Assembly: GCF_015070385.1 (NCBI RefSeq)
Contig: NZ_JADCSA010000008.1
Coordinates: forward strand, 62,001-126,000
DNA: 64,000 nucleotides
Direction: 5' to 3'
From: Nocardioides malaquae
GTDB lineage: Bacteria; Actinomycetota; Actinomycetes; Propionibacteriales; Nocardioidaceae
Shown: in pieces, positions 63,997-64,000 of the stretch
How positions within the stretch are numbered: position 1 is the stretch's first letter
Layout of the letters: each line of letters starts with the position of its first letter
Position numbers and translations under genes: made by a program
The notes under the pieces: model-generated
Told to the model about the DNA's origin: nothing
What the model saw: only the letters and a program-made list of their open reading frames with translations
Databases searched by the model: none

Positions 63997-64000
63997 CACG
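63996..64000 (-). other. end of presumed narG (stop codon only)
   Basis: On the minus strand the sequence CGTGATGG places a TGA at 63998-63996 overlapping the narH ATG. By gene order this should be the stop of the nitrate reductase alpha subunit, which lies outside the window. Confidence 0.35.

Overview
The window is high-GC DNA (many G/C third positions, many GTG starts, TANNNT -10 boxes) from an actinobacterium. Gene content and protein style fit Nocardioidaceae (Nocardioides-like), but this is inferred without a database search. No tRNA, rRNA, CRISPR array, insertion sequence or origin was seen.

Most of the minus strand from 39435 down to 16022 is the universal translation backbone: str operon (rpsL, rpsG, fusA, tuf), then ilvA and trmB, then complete S10, spc and alpha operons (rpsJ through rplQ, including secY, adk, map, infA, rpmJ and rpoA). 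The usual continuation truA, rplM, rpsI, glmM is present on the same strand (13336-241). It is pulled apart by accessory genes: an ArsR/SRPBCC/DinB-like operon with paired palindromic operators, a DUF2786 gene, a methyltransferase and a CoA-disulfide-reductase-like flavoprotein, a TetR-controlled catabolic operon, an HtrA-type protease and citrate synthase.

The most interesting accessory unit is 5835-10476: TetR, two short-chain dehydrogenases, an aminoglycoside-phosphotransferase-like kinase and an acyl-CoA dehydrogenase, tightly coupled. The kinase and dehydrogenase pair resembles the two halves of eukaryotic ACAD10/ACAD11 and the bacterial LvaA/LvaC pair. This suggests catabolism of 4-hydroxyacyl-CoA (or 4-oxoacyl-CoA) through a phosphorylated intermediate.

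The region 39583-47083 holds an MFS exporter with a MarR-type operator, an NCS2 purine permease, DUF2530 and DUF3027 proteins, a cold-shock protein and a PP2C/FHA/RDD phospho-signalling set. The region 47141-58545 holds an XPB helicase with its usual actinobacterial partner protein, a DUF222-HNH nuclease, a GntR regulator, a MacB/FtsX-type ABC exporter and an AlkB-like dioxygenase. The end (58570-64000) has a LemA/DUF2207 membrane pair and the narHJI part of a respiratory nitrate reductase operon, so the organism can probably respire nitrate.

A recurring regulatory theme is the leaderless promoter: at least ten genes have a TANNNT box 6-8 bases before the start codon (five at exactly 6).
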